From contig NZ_SJPY01000009.1 in assembly GCF_007860185.1 (NCBI RefSeq), positions 212,316 through 276,315 of the forward strand: 64,000 nt of DNA, given 5' to 3'. Below the pieces are notes generated by a model. That model was not told the DNA's origin. It ran no database searches and was given only the letters and a program-made list of their open reading frames with translations. Below, one piece after another: positions 52,680 to 62,350 of the stretch (position 1 is the first letter of the stretch; each line of letters opens with the position of its first letter). The translations under genes and the position numbers were made by a program. This DNA comes from Novipirellula aureliae (GTDB lineage Bacteria > Planctomycetota > Planctomycetia > Pirellulales > Pirellulaceae).

Positions 52680-55059
52680 CCAAACCTTGTTGCGAAATGA
52701 AACGTCTCGAGACGAAGCAAGCGGTTCTGATCGTGCTTTGATCGAAGCGAGCCCGTTTCATACGTTAGCCGAATCGAAGCCCGTGGTTTCGCCCCTCTGG
52801 GCGAATTCGCGTGCCAGCCAAAACGCATCGCTTGAATCCTACTTAGAGATTCCTTTTCGTCACAAGCGGCTAATCATTGGCTCAATGCTGATGAGTTTGT
52901 TGTTGGGATGGATGGCGATTGCGTTGTGGCCGCGCAGTTATTCGTCCGAGTCAAAATTGATTGTACGAGTTGGTCGAGAAAGCGTTTCGCTCGACCCCAC
53001 GGCGACGACGAGTTCGACATTAATGTTGCAGAAGACGCAGGAAGAAGAGATTGTTTCGGCATTAGAAATTTTGAGCAGTCGTCAAATGGCAGAGTCCGTA
53101 GTCGACAAATTGACCCCTGCTGCGATTATCGAAGGTGCATTGCCACGAAACGCCCAACAAACGGCGGCAGCGAAAACACACGCACCAGCGTTAGGAGACA
53201 AGATCGATAGGGTCGTTGACCCGGCCAAGCAAGCGTTGATGGATGGATTGCTAGCCGCTGGAATTCGCGATGAGTACGGGGACCGCGAACGTGCGGTTCG
53301 GAAACTCCAATCCTCGGTCAGTATCTTCTCGCCCCGAAAGTCGACCGTGATTGTGATTGAAGCCGAAGCAAAGACACCTCAAATGGCGCAAGCGATTGTT
53401 CGAGAGTTGACGGAGTCTTTCATGGATGAACATATTAAGACGTCGCACACTGCCGGTTCCTATGAATTTTTTAAGGCCGAAGCGGCTAAAGTCAAGGAAC
53501 AATTGAATGCACTCGTTGCTGCGCGTAGCCAATTCATGCAAGACAATAAAATTATATCGATTCAAGCGAATCGTGATTTGTTGCAAGAACGGATTTCGGG
53601 GCTGGATCGTGACTTGGTTGTCGCTTCTGGGCAACTGGAGCAAGCTGTTTCGATGGTGAATGATTTGAAGTCAAAGTTGGACATCACCGATGACGAGATT
53701 ATTTCATCCAAGTTGGTAGGAACGAATCCAACGTGGAGTGGGATGCGCCAGAAGGTTCATGACTTGGAACTTGCCGAACAGGATTGGGCGTCGCGAAGTC
53801 GTTCGAATCATCCTCAACTCATCCAAATACGTGAACAATTACGTTCCGCTCGCGATGAACTTGCAAAGACAAAAAGTGAGCGAGTTGATGAAAACACCAC
53901 CCCGAATCCGCTGAAGATGCAATTGAGAGAGGAGCTGCAGCAGCAAACCACGTCAGCTGCCGGACTTAGCGCACTGATGCATCAGAAGTTGGCACAGCGA
54001 GCTGAGTTGGAAGAGCGTATTGACCAATTGCTCGACGGCGAACGGAGGTTAACCGAATCAGATCGCGATATTCATTTGCTCGATAGCACATTGAGAATGC
54101 TACGCGAAAAGTTGGAAGAGGCTCGCGTGATCGAGCAGCTCAATGCAAAGAAGATCTCTAATATTCACATCTTTCAACCCGCGTCGTTCGTTGAACGCCC
54201 GGTCAGTCCGAAAAAACCTTTGTTTGCAATTGGGTTCATTGGTTTGGGGGTGGCATCGGGACTCGGTTTGGCGTTTCTCCGAGAGGGAACGTCGCAAAAG
54301 ATCCGGACCAGTTTCGATGTCGAAAACCAGCTCGGCGTTCCCGTTGTTGCTAACATTCCACAGACGCGTCGTTTGTCTTCGCCTGGGTTGACAAACGATC
54401 GCGTTTACCAAAAGAGATGCCAAGAATTAATAGCCGAGGTATTAATGGGGCGTTCTTCCTCTACGCGTCCTTGCGAAGGTCCCGAAGCATTGATGCTTGG
54501 CGTGATCGGCGTTGACGTCGGTGTAGGGGCCAGTACGTTAGCGGTTCATTTGGCAAGAACCAGTAGTGTCGACTACGGTATTAAGACCATGCTTGTCGAT
54601 GCGGATGCCCAGCAACGAACGACGTCGGATATTTTCGGGCTAAACGGTTCACCCGGATTGGTTGAACTTGTTGGTGGTCAAGCCTCGCATGATGAATGTC
54701 TACAACGAGCGGACGGATATCCGATCGACTTGGTCGCGTCGGCTGCGGATTCATGTACCGAAACCCTACGCGGTACGCCGTCGGATATTATCCAGGCGTT
54801 GCATGCTTATCGACATGAGTGCAAATTGATGGTTATCGATTTGCCTGCTGCGAACCAGCCCGATCAAGTGGTCACCTTGGTTCAGCATCTTGACTGCGTT
54901 TTGGTCGTCGTCGAGTCCGAACAAACGGAAATCGAAGCGGCGGAACGATTGTTAAGAAGATTGGCAGACAGCCCAACACAGATCGTTGGCGTCGTGCTGA
55001 ATAAAACGCAGCATTACCTTCCAAAAGTAATTCGGAGGTTCACCGCCTCATCCGTCTAG
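52666..55059 (+). CDS. Wzc/GumC-like polysaccharide co-polymerase with degenerate kinase domain
   Basis: A 797-residue inner-membrane protein starting at a GTG. First membrane helix at about 66-86 (LIIGSMLMSLLLGWMAIALWP), a Wzz-type periplasmic domain with long coiled coil (about 90-515), a PxxPxxP-like stretch and second helix (about 517-541), then a cytoplasmic BY-kinase-like domain (about 600-797). In that domain Walker A reads GVDVGVGASTLA, with Ala where the essential Lys should be; Walker A' (MLVDADAQ) and Walker B (LMVIDLPA) remain. There is no C-terminal tyrosine cluster. It probably controls chain length and export; autokinase activity is doubtful. Confidence 0.9.
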   Translation: MNLSDQTLLRNETSRDEASGSDRALIEASPFHTLAESKPVVSPLWANSRASQNASLESYLEIPFRHKRLIIGSMLMSLLLGWMAIALWPRSYSSESKLIVRVGRESVSLDPTATTSSTLMLQKTQEEEIVSALEILSSRQMAESVVDKLTPAAIIEGALPRNAQQTAAAKTHAPALGDKIDRVVDPAKQALMDGLLAAGIRDEYGDRERAVRKLQSSVSIFSPRKSTVIVIEAEAKTPQMAQAIVRELTESFMDEHIKTSHTAGSYEFFKAEAAKVKEQLNALVAARSQFMQDNKIISIQANRDLLQERISGLDRDLVVASGQLEQAVSMVNDLKSKLDITDDEIISSKLVGTNPTWSGMRQKVHDLELAEQDWASRSRSNHPQLIQIREQLRSARDELAKTKSERVDENTTPNPLKMQLREELQQQTTSAAGLSALMHQKLAQRAELEERIDQLLDGERRLTESDRDIHLLDSTLRMLREKLEEARVIEQLNAKKISNIHIFQPASFVERPVSPKKPLFAIGFIGLGVASGLGLAFLREGTSQKIRTSFDVENQLGVPVVANIPQTRRLSSPGLTNDRVYQKRCQELIAEVLMGRSSSTRPCEGPEALMLGVIGVDVGVGASTLAVHLARTSSVDYGIKTMLVDADAQQRTTSDIFGLNGSPGLVELVGGQASHDECLQRADGYPIDLVASAADSCTETLRGTPSDIIQALHAYRHECKLMVIDLPAANQPDQVVTLVQHLDCVLVVVESEQTEIEAAERLLRRLADSPTQIVGVVLNKTQHYLPKVIRRFTASSV

Positions 55060-55085
55060 GTCCGAGGTCGTGGGAAACTTATTCG

Positions 55086-56468
55086 ATGGTTAATGCAGTT
55101 GTGAACGCCCCGATACAAACATGTTTGGTGAGTCAAAGGAACGTTTCGCAATCGATGGCGAATTCGCTTTCGTGGCCTGAACGTTTGGCTTTGTTGGTTG
55201 CGATCATCGAGATTCCGTTACAGCTCGATAAGTTTTTCTTTTTTCACGAGAGCGACTCGTTACTTGGGGCGGTTGGTGGGCTGAGTATATCACTGACTAC
55301 TCTGTCGCTGATCTTTTTGTATGGTGTTTGGGCTGCCAATACTGCTCTACATCGGTCCCGTTTGGCATACAGGTGCATCTTCGGATACCCGATGATCGTG
55401 TATCTGACAATCGTGCTTGCCAGTGCGATGTGGGCGACAAAACCTGCATTATCCCTATTCGATTTTGCAGTTTTGGTGCATGCCTATTTGCTGTTTTTTT
55501 ACGTTGCCAACCGTTTGCAAACGCACAGCGATGTTCAATTTATCCTGTTTGGATTTGCCTTGACAATGGCGATTCAAAGTGGATTGATTTTCTACGCTGG
55601 ATTTCTTGGCATTGAAACCGAGCGATACGATCTTGGGCCCATCACGCTAACCGTAAACGAAGGGCAGCGTCACGGGGGGACAATGCACTCACCGGTTTTG
55701 GCGGGCAGTACGCTCGCGATGCTGTGGTTGCCAGTTCTGGCGTCGTTGACTGTATTGAAGGAAAAGCGGTCTTGGTGTTTCGCTTTTGTAGCGGTCGTCA
55801 TGGGGGTCGTTGCAATTTTCTTGACCCAAACGCGGGGTGCGATTTTGACTTCGGTGGTGGGCATGTCAATCATTGGCGGAGGAATGCTGATGCGAGGTTG
55901 GCTACCTAAGTGGACGATTGTGCTTGCTGGGGTTTTAGTCATTGTTAGTATTTATCCTGCCATCATTGTCTACGAGAAACGAGTTCAATTCGGTGACGGA
56001 GATTCGGCCAGAGCACGAAAGCACTTGTCGGCCATCGCACTCGAACTGATTTCACAGCATCCGATGCTAGGCCATGGCTCAGGAAATTGTCATTTGGCGG
56101 GTCAAAATATTGCAGATCGCGGCGAGTTCCGGGGCGAATGGTACTACACCGTCCATAGTAAATACTTGTTGGTCTGGATCGAAACAGGTGTCTTTGGATT
56201 TATCGCCTTTTTAGCGGTGATTGGTAATGCGCTGCGTCAATCGATGGCGGCTTGGCTAACAAAGGATGGCGCATTGGCTGTCATTGGTCTGGCGTTTTTC
56301 GCATCCATTTCGGGGCACATGCTGCATTTGGCGGTTGATATTTTCAACTCGCGGACACAAGTCCAGATTCTGTGGTTGCTGTTTGGAATGTCCGCTGCCG
56401 TTTACAAGCTATCGAATCACGAACGTTTCGCTCGCCGCGCTCCGACGATGCTTCGGAGGGCCGGATGA
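55086..56468 (+). CDS. Wzy/O-antigen-ligase-like polymerase
   Basis: A 460-residue membrane protein with about twelve hydrophobic segments. A long periplasmic loop (about 300-350) contains the family block HPMLGHGSGNC...HSKYLLVWIETGVFGF, and an earlier loop holds TQTRGAI. These fit the Wzy_C/O-antigen ligase family, which joins repeat units on undecaprenyl diphosphate. With an adjacent Wzx flippase and Wzc-like protein it is most likely the polymerase of a Wzx/Wzy pathway. The start may be at 55155 instead. Its stop overlaps the flippase start (ATGA). Confidence 0.87.
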   Translation: MVNAVVNAPIQTCLVSQRNVSQSMANSLSWPERLALLVAIIEIPLQLDKFFFFHESDSLLGAVGGLSISLTTLSLIFLYGVWAANTALHRSRLAYRCIFGYPMIVYLTIVLASAMWATKPALSLFDFAVLVHAYLLFFYVANRLQTHSDVQFILFGFALTMAIQSGLIFYAGFLGIETERYDLGPITLTVNEGQRHGGTMHSPVLAGSTLAMLWLPVLASLTVLKEKRSWCFAFVAVVMGVVAIFLTQTRGAILTSVVGMSIIGGGMLMRGWLPKWTIVLAGVLVIVSIYPAIIVYEKRVQFGDGDSARARKHLSAIALELISQHPMLGHGSGNCHLAGQNIADRGEFRGEWYYTVHSKYLLVWIETGVFGFIAFLAVIGNALRQSMAAWLTKDGALAVIGLAFFASISGHMLHLAVDIFNSRTQVQILWLLFGMSAAVYKLSNHERFARRAPTMLRRAG

Positions 56469-58009
56469 GGGCAGGTTCGAAAAACAGTTCAAAACCAAGA
56501 GGGACCGTATTCAAGACCAGTAAAAATGCGGTCATGTTGTTGGCGGGTACGATGATTCGTATGATCGCTGCGTTTGCGTTTATCGTCTACTGTGCCGACC
56601 AACTCGGTGTTGAAGGTTTCGGCAAATACACCGTTGCGGTTCATTACTTTGAATTGTTTTTGAGTTTGACAGCTACAGCTGTTGGAATTCTTCTCACACG
56701 TGATATTGCTCGTTGGCCTCGCCATAGCGACCAATTGTTGACGTCAGGTATTTTGCTGACATCGATGCTTAGTGTTTTTGGTTCGGTTGCCATATGGATG
56801 CTTGGGTATTTGTTTGGCTACGATCTTGACACCCGACAAGCCATGTTGATCGCTTCGGCAGCATTGATTCCCGCTTCGATATGTGTCGTTTTTGAAGCGG
56901 TGTTTGTGACACACGGCCGAGCCGAGTTGATGGCGGGCGGCGTGACGCTTGAGAGTTTTTTGCGAATTGGCATTAGTCTTTGGCTGTTGGCCCAGGGTTT
57001 CGGCTTGATTGCATTGTTGTGGGCATTCTTAGTCGTTCGCTGTTTCCTATTATTGGTGTATCTATGGGGGATGCAGCGTATTGGAGCACTGGGGTGGACC
57101 TTTTCGCGGCATCGTCATTTCCGCTTGATCTCACGTTGGAGAATGTTTGCGGCCGAGAATTGGATGGCATCGATTTACACCAATTTGGACATTATCGTCT
57201 TGTCATGGATATCAGGCGAAGCCGCAGCGGGGATCTATAGTGCCGCTCGAAAAGTGGTGCGTCTCGGAGCGGTTGTCGCCAAGAGTTACACCACGGCGAT
57301 CTTCCCAGTCATGAGCCGCATGTATACGGAATCACGCGATTCGTTTTCTCGGTTGTACACTCATTCTATTCGCGTCTTGACGTTGTTGGCGCTGCCAGCG
57401 GTTGCGGTCGTCTCGGTGATTCCTGAGCGAGTGATCGGGTTGCTATTTAGCAGCGAGTTTGACGAAGCGGCGACCGTCCTTCGAGTACTGATCTGGGTCC
57501 TGCTGATCGATTTTTTGAATCCATTCCTCAGCTATACGCTGTTTGCTCAAGGACGCCAAGATCGTTCGATGCGAGTTGCAGCGATCAGTTTAGCTGTCAA
57601 TTCGGTCGCCACCTACTTCCTCGTCGTTCGCTATGGTGCGGTCGGTGCCGCTTTGGGCACCTTGATCAGTGGTTCGGTGGCAATGTGTTGTTACTTTGTC
57701 GCGACGATGGAAAAACGAGAAATACGCAACACATTTTTGGAGACAACAAGAATTCTAATCGCTTGTGCGGTATTAGCACTTGTTATTTCAATGGTCCGCA
57801 ATTCATTTTGGGCTGTCATTGTACTCACCAGCCTACTCGTTTATCCGATCCTGCTGATCTTCGCGGGTGCGGTTCGTTTTGAGGATTTCACATTTTTCAA
57901 AAACACGTTTAATGCGATTTCGCTGAAAATGCGAACGCCAGCTTTAGAATCGGGGAACTATACTGCCCCAAGCTCCGGAGAGTCTGAAGAGCGGTCTTCG
58001 AGTCATTAA
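56465..58009 (+). CDS. Wzx-like polysaccharide flippase
   Basis: A 514-residue membrane protein of the MOP exporter superfamily, with about 12-14 membrane segments and the N-terminal FGKYTVAVHYFELF segment of polysaccharide biosynthesis proteins. I chose the ATG at 56465 overlapping the polymerase stop by 4 bases; the frame stays open to 56372, but that is antisense-like reading over the polymerase end. It moves undecaprenyl-linked repeat units across the inner membrane. The C-terminal 25 residues are polar and may be cytoplasmic. Confidence 0.9.
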   Translation: MRAGSKNSSKPRGTVFKTSKNAVMLLAGTMIRMIAAFAFIVYCADQLGVEGFGKYTVAVHYFELFLSLTATAVGILLTRDIARWPRHSDQLLTSGILLTSMLSVFGSVAIWMLGYLFGYDLDTRQAMLIASAALIPASICVVFEAVFVTHGRAELMAGGVTLESFLRIGISLWLLAQGFGLIALLWAFLVVRCFLLLVYLWGMQRIGALGWTFSRHRHFRLISRWRMFAAENWMASIYTNLDIIVLSWISGEAAAGIYSAARKVVRLGAVVAKSYTTAIFPVMSRMYTESRDSFSRLYTHSIRVLTLLALPAVAVVSVIPERVIGLLFSSEFDEAATVLRVLIWVLLIDFLNPFLSYTLFAQGRQDRSMRVAAISLAVNSVATYFLVVRYGAVGAALGTLISGSVAMCCYFVATMEKREIRNTFLETTRILIACAVLALVISMVRNSFWAVIVLTSLLVYPILLIFAGAVRFEDFTFFKNTFNAISLKMRTPALESGNYTAPSSGESEERSSSH

Positions 58010-58079
58010 CTTTATTTCCATCGCTCACGAGCACTCGAGCGGATTTTTTGCCAAGCGTCTACTTAGGAAAATACTAATC

Positions 58080-60305
58080 ATGTCGGATCGTAATCACCTT
58101 CGCATCGGAATGATAGGTTGTGGGGCCATCGCGGAGCTTTATCACTTGCCCGCACTCGAGAATCTCGCTTCGGCAGTTGGCAATACCGTGCTAGTTGATC
58201 CGAATGCTGCACGATTGGCTGAGATGGGGAAACGATTCTCGGTTGCCGATGCGGTAGAGGATTATCGAACCTTGGAAGGAAAAATAGACGGCGTCATCGT
58301 CGCGACGCCACCCGCGAGTCACTTCGAAATATGCAAGTGGTTTTTGGAGCGTGGAATTGATGTATTGTGTGAAAAACCGTTAACGGAATCAGGCAGTCAG
58401 GCCAAAGAATTGGTTGACATCGCTGAGCAGAACGGAGCGAAATTGGCGGTAAATCAAACGCGTCGATTCTTTCCCACCTATCAAAAAATTCGCGAACTGA
58501 TCAAAGATGGTATTCTTGGTGAGCTGAAGTCGATCACCTACCACGATGGGAATGATTTTGATTGGCCCGCAGCGACGCCGCACCATTTTGCTCGTGGGGC
58601 AAAGGGTGCATGGTCCGATACCGGTGTGCATCTGTTGGACACAGTCTGCTATTGGCTGGGCGAAACACCGACGTTGGTCGAGTCTTTGAATGATTCCGAA
58701 ATTGGTCCTGAAGCGATGGCAACCGTCCGGCTAAAGCACGGTCAATGTCGCGTCGAAATCAAAGTTAGCCGTTTAGGTAAATTGATGAATGGCTTTCGCA
58801 TCGTCGGATCATTGGGGACAATTGAAGCGGTTGCGGAAGAGTTTTCGGAAGTCCGAGTCAAGTTCCACAACGGTCGTAACAAAGTCTACTCTTGCGGTTC
58901 GCGAAAAGTAAAGTATGTCGATTTTGCCAAACCTTTGCTAGATAATTTTGCTGATGTCGTCGCTCGCAAAGCGGAGCCGACGGTCAGTGGTCGAAGCACG
59001 ATTGGGACCATTTCGTTACTTGAGCAAGCCTATGACGAAAGCAAGACTTACGCGATGCCTTGGAAGAGTCCCGTGAAAGATATCGGTGAGTTGCCGAGCG
59101 GTGCACAGACGCAGCAAACCATGCGGGTTTTGGTGACCGGAGCGACCGGTTTTCTAGGCGGACGAGTCGTCGAAATGATGATGGAAATGGATGGTTTGCA
59201 TCCGGTTGCTTCGGTTCGTCGATGGTCGCGAGCATCTCGGGCGGCACGTATCGGCGCAGAGGTTGCCATCTGTGATATCGAAGATGCCAATCAGGTCGAT
59301 AAGGCAGTACAAGGAATCGATGCAATTGTCCACTGTGCGAAAACGGATGACCGAGAGTCGATCGTTGGCGGAACTCGGAACTTGCTTGAAGCTGCGGTGA
59401 AGCATGGAGTCAAGCGTTTCGTTTATCTCAGTACGGGAGAGGTTTATGGTCCTGATGTGAAGGGTGAAATTGTCGAAACGACACCGACGGAGCTAACCGA
59501 CCGTTTGTATGGAGACGCTAAGATCGAAGCGGAAGCGGTTTGCCGAGAATTTCATGACCGTGGATTGAAGCCGACCATCCTGCGGCCTTCGGTTATCTAT
59601 GGCCCGTTTAGCAGTTCATGGACCAGTAACATCGCGACACGTTTGCAATCGGGCAAATGGGGCTCGTTCGATCAATTGGGTGATGGCAAAGCGAATTTGG
59701 TTTATGTTGACGATTTAGTGCAAGCGATCGTCCGCTCGCTTCGCTGTGATGCGGCTCAGGGCGAGGCGTTTAACGTCAACGGGCCCGATACGTTAACCTG
59801 GAATGATTACTTCGAACGCTTTAATGCAGCCTTAGGGTTTCCGCCTTTACAAAAATTCTCGGCGGCAAAGTCTCGAATGCGTACACAAATGATGGATGCC
59901 GTTCGTTTGGTCACGTCAACCGTCGTTGCCCGCTACCAGGATCGCTTGATGGAAGTATACCTTCAAGGGGGACCGATGAGTCGGTTGATGAAGAAGGTCA
60001 AAGGTGAACTGAGTTCGGTTCCAAGCGGTGCCGAATTAAATGGGCTTTTTTCTCGTGACGTTGTATACTGTGATGAAAAAGCTCATTCAATGCTCGGTTA
60101 CCGGCCGAAATATTCAATCGACGAAGGGATTGCACAAAGCGTTCTTTGGCTGCGCCATCATGAGGTCATCAGGCAGGGAGACGATCGATCTGAGACCTAC
60201 GGAAGAGCAACGAGTGAGAATTTCGATTTGCCCAATCCAAATTCCGACGAGACTTTCGAAGGTATGCCCGGGACGTCGCGAGTCTCTGAAGATGCATTGT
60301 CATGA
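58080..60305 (+). CDS. fusion of a Gfo/Idh/MocA oxidoreductase and an SDR epimerase/dehydratase
   Basis: A 741-residue two-domain enzyme. Residues 1-340 form a Gfo/Idh/MocA dehydrogenase (IGMIGCGAIAELYHLP; CEKPLTES at about 100; DTGVHLLDTVCYWLG). Residues 348-690 form an extended SDR: VTGATGFLGG, LSTGEVYG and Y477GDAK481 (the YxxxK active pair). Met348 stands exactly at the SDR start, but no good ribosome site precedes it, so the fused form is likely the main product. The enzyme probably carries out two consecutive oxidoreduction/epimerisation steps on a nucleotide sugar for the polysaccharide. The stop overlaps the next gene by 4 bases. Confidence 0.9.
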   Translation: MSDRNHLRIGMIGCGAIAELYHLPALENLASAVGNTVLVDPNAARLAEMGKRFSVADAVEDYRTLEGKIDGVIVATPPASHFEICKWFLERGIDVLCEKPLTESGSQAKELVDIAEQNGAKLAVNQTRRFFPTYQKIRELIKDGILGELKSITYHDGNDFDWPAATPHHFARGAKGAWSDTGVHLLDTVCYWLGETPTLVESLNDSEIGPEAMATVRLKHGQCRVEIKVSRLGKLMNGFRIVGSLGTIEAVAEEFSEVRVKFHNGRNKVYSCGSRKVKYVDFAKPLLDNFADVVARKAEPTVSGRSTIGTISLLEQAYDESKTYAMPWKSPVKDIGELPSGAQTQQTMRVLVTGATGFLGGRVVEMMMEMDGLHPVASVRRWSRASRAARIGAEVAICDIEDANQVDKAVQGIDAIVHCAKTDDRESIVGGTRNLLEAAVKHGVKRFVYLSTGEVYGPDVKGEIVETTPTELTDRLYGDAKIEAEAVCREFHDRGLKPTILRPSVIYGPFSSSWTSNIATRLQSGKWGSFDQLGDGKANLVYVDDLVQAIVRSLRCDAAQGEAFNVNGPDTLTWNDYFERFNAALGFPPLQKFSAAKSRMRTQMMDAVRLVTSTVVARYQDRLMEVYLQGGPMSRLMKKVKGELSSVPSGAELNGLFSRDVVYCDEKAHSMLGYRPKYSIDEGIAQSVLWLRHHEVIRQGDDRSETYGRATSENFDLPNPNSDETFEGMPGTSRVSEDALS

Positions 60306-61411
60306 AAATAGCGGTCATTTCCTACTACTTTCCTGAGTACTGCATTCGTCAAGCCAATGTCATGAGTCGCGATCATGACGTGGTCTTGGTGATGCCCAGC
60401 GATATTGCCAAGGAGCATCTGCATCTTATCGATCCTGCCGTGTTCCACGAATCGTTTGAACGTCCCCGTTTTCGGCAACCGCTACGACAATGCCGAACGA
60501 TCCGCCAGATCCTACGTAATGTGCGATCGTTTCATCCCGACGTCGTTCACTTTCAACATGGTCACTTGTTTTTTAACCTGGCTTTGCTTTTGTTGAAAAG
60601 GTATCCGTTGGTGGTAACGATTCACGATCCACGCCAACATGCTGGGGATCGTGACTCCAGAAAGACACCACAGTGGGTGATGGATTTCGGGTTCAAAAGG
60701 GCAGATCGAGTGATCGTTCATGGCAACGAACTAAAACCGATCGTGGAAAAAGAGCTTGGAATCAGAAAGGACTCGATTCACGTTATTCCGCATGTGGCAA
60801 TTGGCGACCGGAAGCTACCGGCAGATATTCAAGACGATGGAAGAACGTTGTTGTTCTTTGGCCGAATTTGGGAATACAAAGGTTTAGAGTATCTGATTCG
60901 GGCGGAACCAAAGATTTCCAACCAATTTCCAAACGTCCGAATTGTGATCGGCGGGCGTGGCGAGGATTTCGATCGTTATCGACAAATGATGTGCAATCCC
61001 GATCGATTCGAAGTTCACAACGGATGGATTACCGAAGATCAGCGGGCGGCAATGTTTGCATCGTCAAGTGTCGTTGTGTTGCCCTACATCGAAGCAACCC
61101 AAAGCGGGGTGATTCCGGTCGCCTACAACTACGCAAAACCGGTCGTTGCGACCAACGTCGGCGGGCTACCCGAGATGGTCGAACACGGCAAAACCGGTTT
61201 ACTTGTTCCGCCAAAAGACCACGATGCGTTAGCCGATGCGATCATTGAACTACTGAGTGACAACGAAAAACGAATTGAGATGGGCCGTGCAGGGAAAGCA
61301 AAGCTCGATAGAGAGTGTTCTGCGGAAGTGGTCACACGGCAGACGATCGAGGTTTACCGTGCGGCTATCCAAGACCGCACAGTCGCGATCAATAAGGCCG
61401 CACCCAAATAG
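60302..61411 (+). CDS. GT4-family glycosyltransferase
   Basis: A 369-residue GT-B glycosyltransferase. The C-terminal half has the GT4 pattern: LLFFGRIWEYKGLEYLI (donor loop), VLPYIEATQSGVIPVAYNYAKPVVATNVGGLPEMV (catalytic E.....G region) and GLLVPPKD. HFQHGHL in the N-terminal half is the acceptor region. No membrane segment: a cytoplasmic enzyme adding one sugar to the lipid-linked repeat unit. Start ATG overlaps the previous stop. Confidence 0.93.
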   Translation: MKIAVISYYFPEYCIRQANVMSRDHDVVLVMPSDIAKEHLHLIDPAVFHESFERPRFRQPLRQCRTIRQILRNVRSFHPDVVHFQHGHLFFNLALLLLKRYPLVVTIHDPRQHAGDRDSRKTPQWVMDFGFKRADRVIVHGNELKPIVEKELGIRKDSIHVIPHVAIGDRKLPADIQDDGRTLLFFGRIWEYKGLEYLIRAEPKISNQFPNVRIVIGGRGEDFDRYRQMMCNPDRFEVHNGWITEDQRAAMFASSSVVVLPYIEATQSGVIPVAYNYAKPVVATNVGGLPEMVEHGKTGLLVPPKDHDALADAIIELLSDNEKRIEMGRAGKAKLDRECSAEVVTRQTIEVYRAAIQDRTVAINKAAPK

Positions 61412-61430
61412 CGATAAAGGAATCTGATTC

Positions 61431-62324
61431 ATGCGTGCGATTGTCGGTTTATGTGTGGCTGTTCTGTTGTCGTGTACTTGGGTAAGCAGATCGATAGCTG
61501 AGCAGACTTCGACTTGGATTACGCAATTGCCTGAGGAAACGAAAGCGTCCATTATCTGGTACGCTGATCATGAAACGGGTGACTTATCACAATGGGATCC
61601 TCCCAACTGCAAGTATCCAGGTGCCGGTATCTTCAACACAGGTGGCGAAGAAGCGATCGCTGAAGCGACAGATAGGGTCGCCCATTCAGGATTGTTTTCA
61701 GTCCAAGCGACGATCCGTGGTGCTATTCGGGCTCAACATGGAAAGCGAGCGGTGCGTTTGATGCGTTGGACCGATCGGCCATGGGACCAAGGGGGTTCGC
61801 ATCTACCAAAATCCGCTTACTACAGCACGTGGATGTTTTTGCCAAAACCATACAATTCGAAAAAGTATGATCCGTGGGATCCCGGTGATGGTGGATGGTG
61901 GAATGTGTTTCAGTTCAAAGCGGAGGACGAGAATGATGTCAGTCAACCGACCTGGGTACTTAACATTGGGCACGATGATCGAAACGGGCAATTGAGCGTC
62001 GGACTTTACAGTCCCATCAATTCCCCGCGTTCAATATTACAGACCAATCCAAAAAGTTTGCCCATTGGCCACTGGTTCCACGTCGAAGTGTTTTTTCTTG
62101 TCGACAGTAAAAATGACGGGGAGATCACCGTTTGGCAGGATGGAGTGAAGATTCTTCATGCCGATCAGGTAAAGACAGCGATTTGTAGCAAGAACGAACA
62201 TGCGGTTTGGGGGATCGGCAATTACACTGACCATATTACTGGCGGGAAAACGGAGGGATCCTGTTCGATCTATTTTGATGATGCGGCAATAAGCACTCAG
62301 CGGGTTTCGCAAACGATTCACTAA
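61431..62324 (+). CDS. secreted polysaccharide-lyase-like protein
   Basis: A 297-residue exported protein: signal peptide about 1-24 (IVGLCVAVLLSCTWVSRSIA), then a single beta-jelly-roll-like domain with aromatic-rich blocks WYADHETGDLSQW, YYSTWMFLPKP, GGWWNVFQFK and GHWFHVEVFF, ending with the usual DDAAIS strand. This resembles the heparin-lyase-like Polysacc_lyase family (PF14099). In a synthesis operon it may trim or release the polymer, as AlgL does for alginate; catalytic residues are not certain, so a binding role is possible. Confidence 0.7.
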   Translation: MRAIVGLCVAVLLSCTWVSRSIAEQTSTWITQLPEETKASIIWYADHETGDLSQWDPPNCKYPGAGIFNTGGEEAIAEATDRVAHSGLFSVQATIRGAIRAQHGKRAVRLMRWTDRPWDQGGSHLPKSAYYSTWMFLPKPYNSKKYDPWDPGDGGWWNVFQFKAEDENDVSQPTWVLNIGHDDRNGQLSVGLYSPINSPRSILQTNPKSLPIGHWFHVEVFFLVDSKNDGEITVWQDGVKILHADQVKTAICSKNEHAVWGIGNYTDHITGGKTEGSCSIYFDDAAISTQRVSQTIH

Positions 62325-62350
62325 CAGCAGTTATTCATTATACAAATCTC

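Noticed and set aside
56372-56464. N-terminal extension of the Wzx flippase
   Set aside because: It overlaps the polymerase gene out of frame; the ATGA overlap at 56465 is the expected coupled start.
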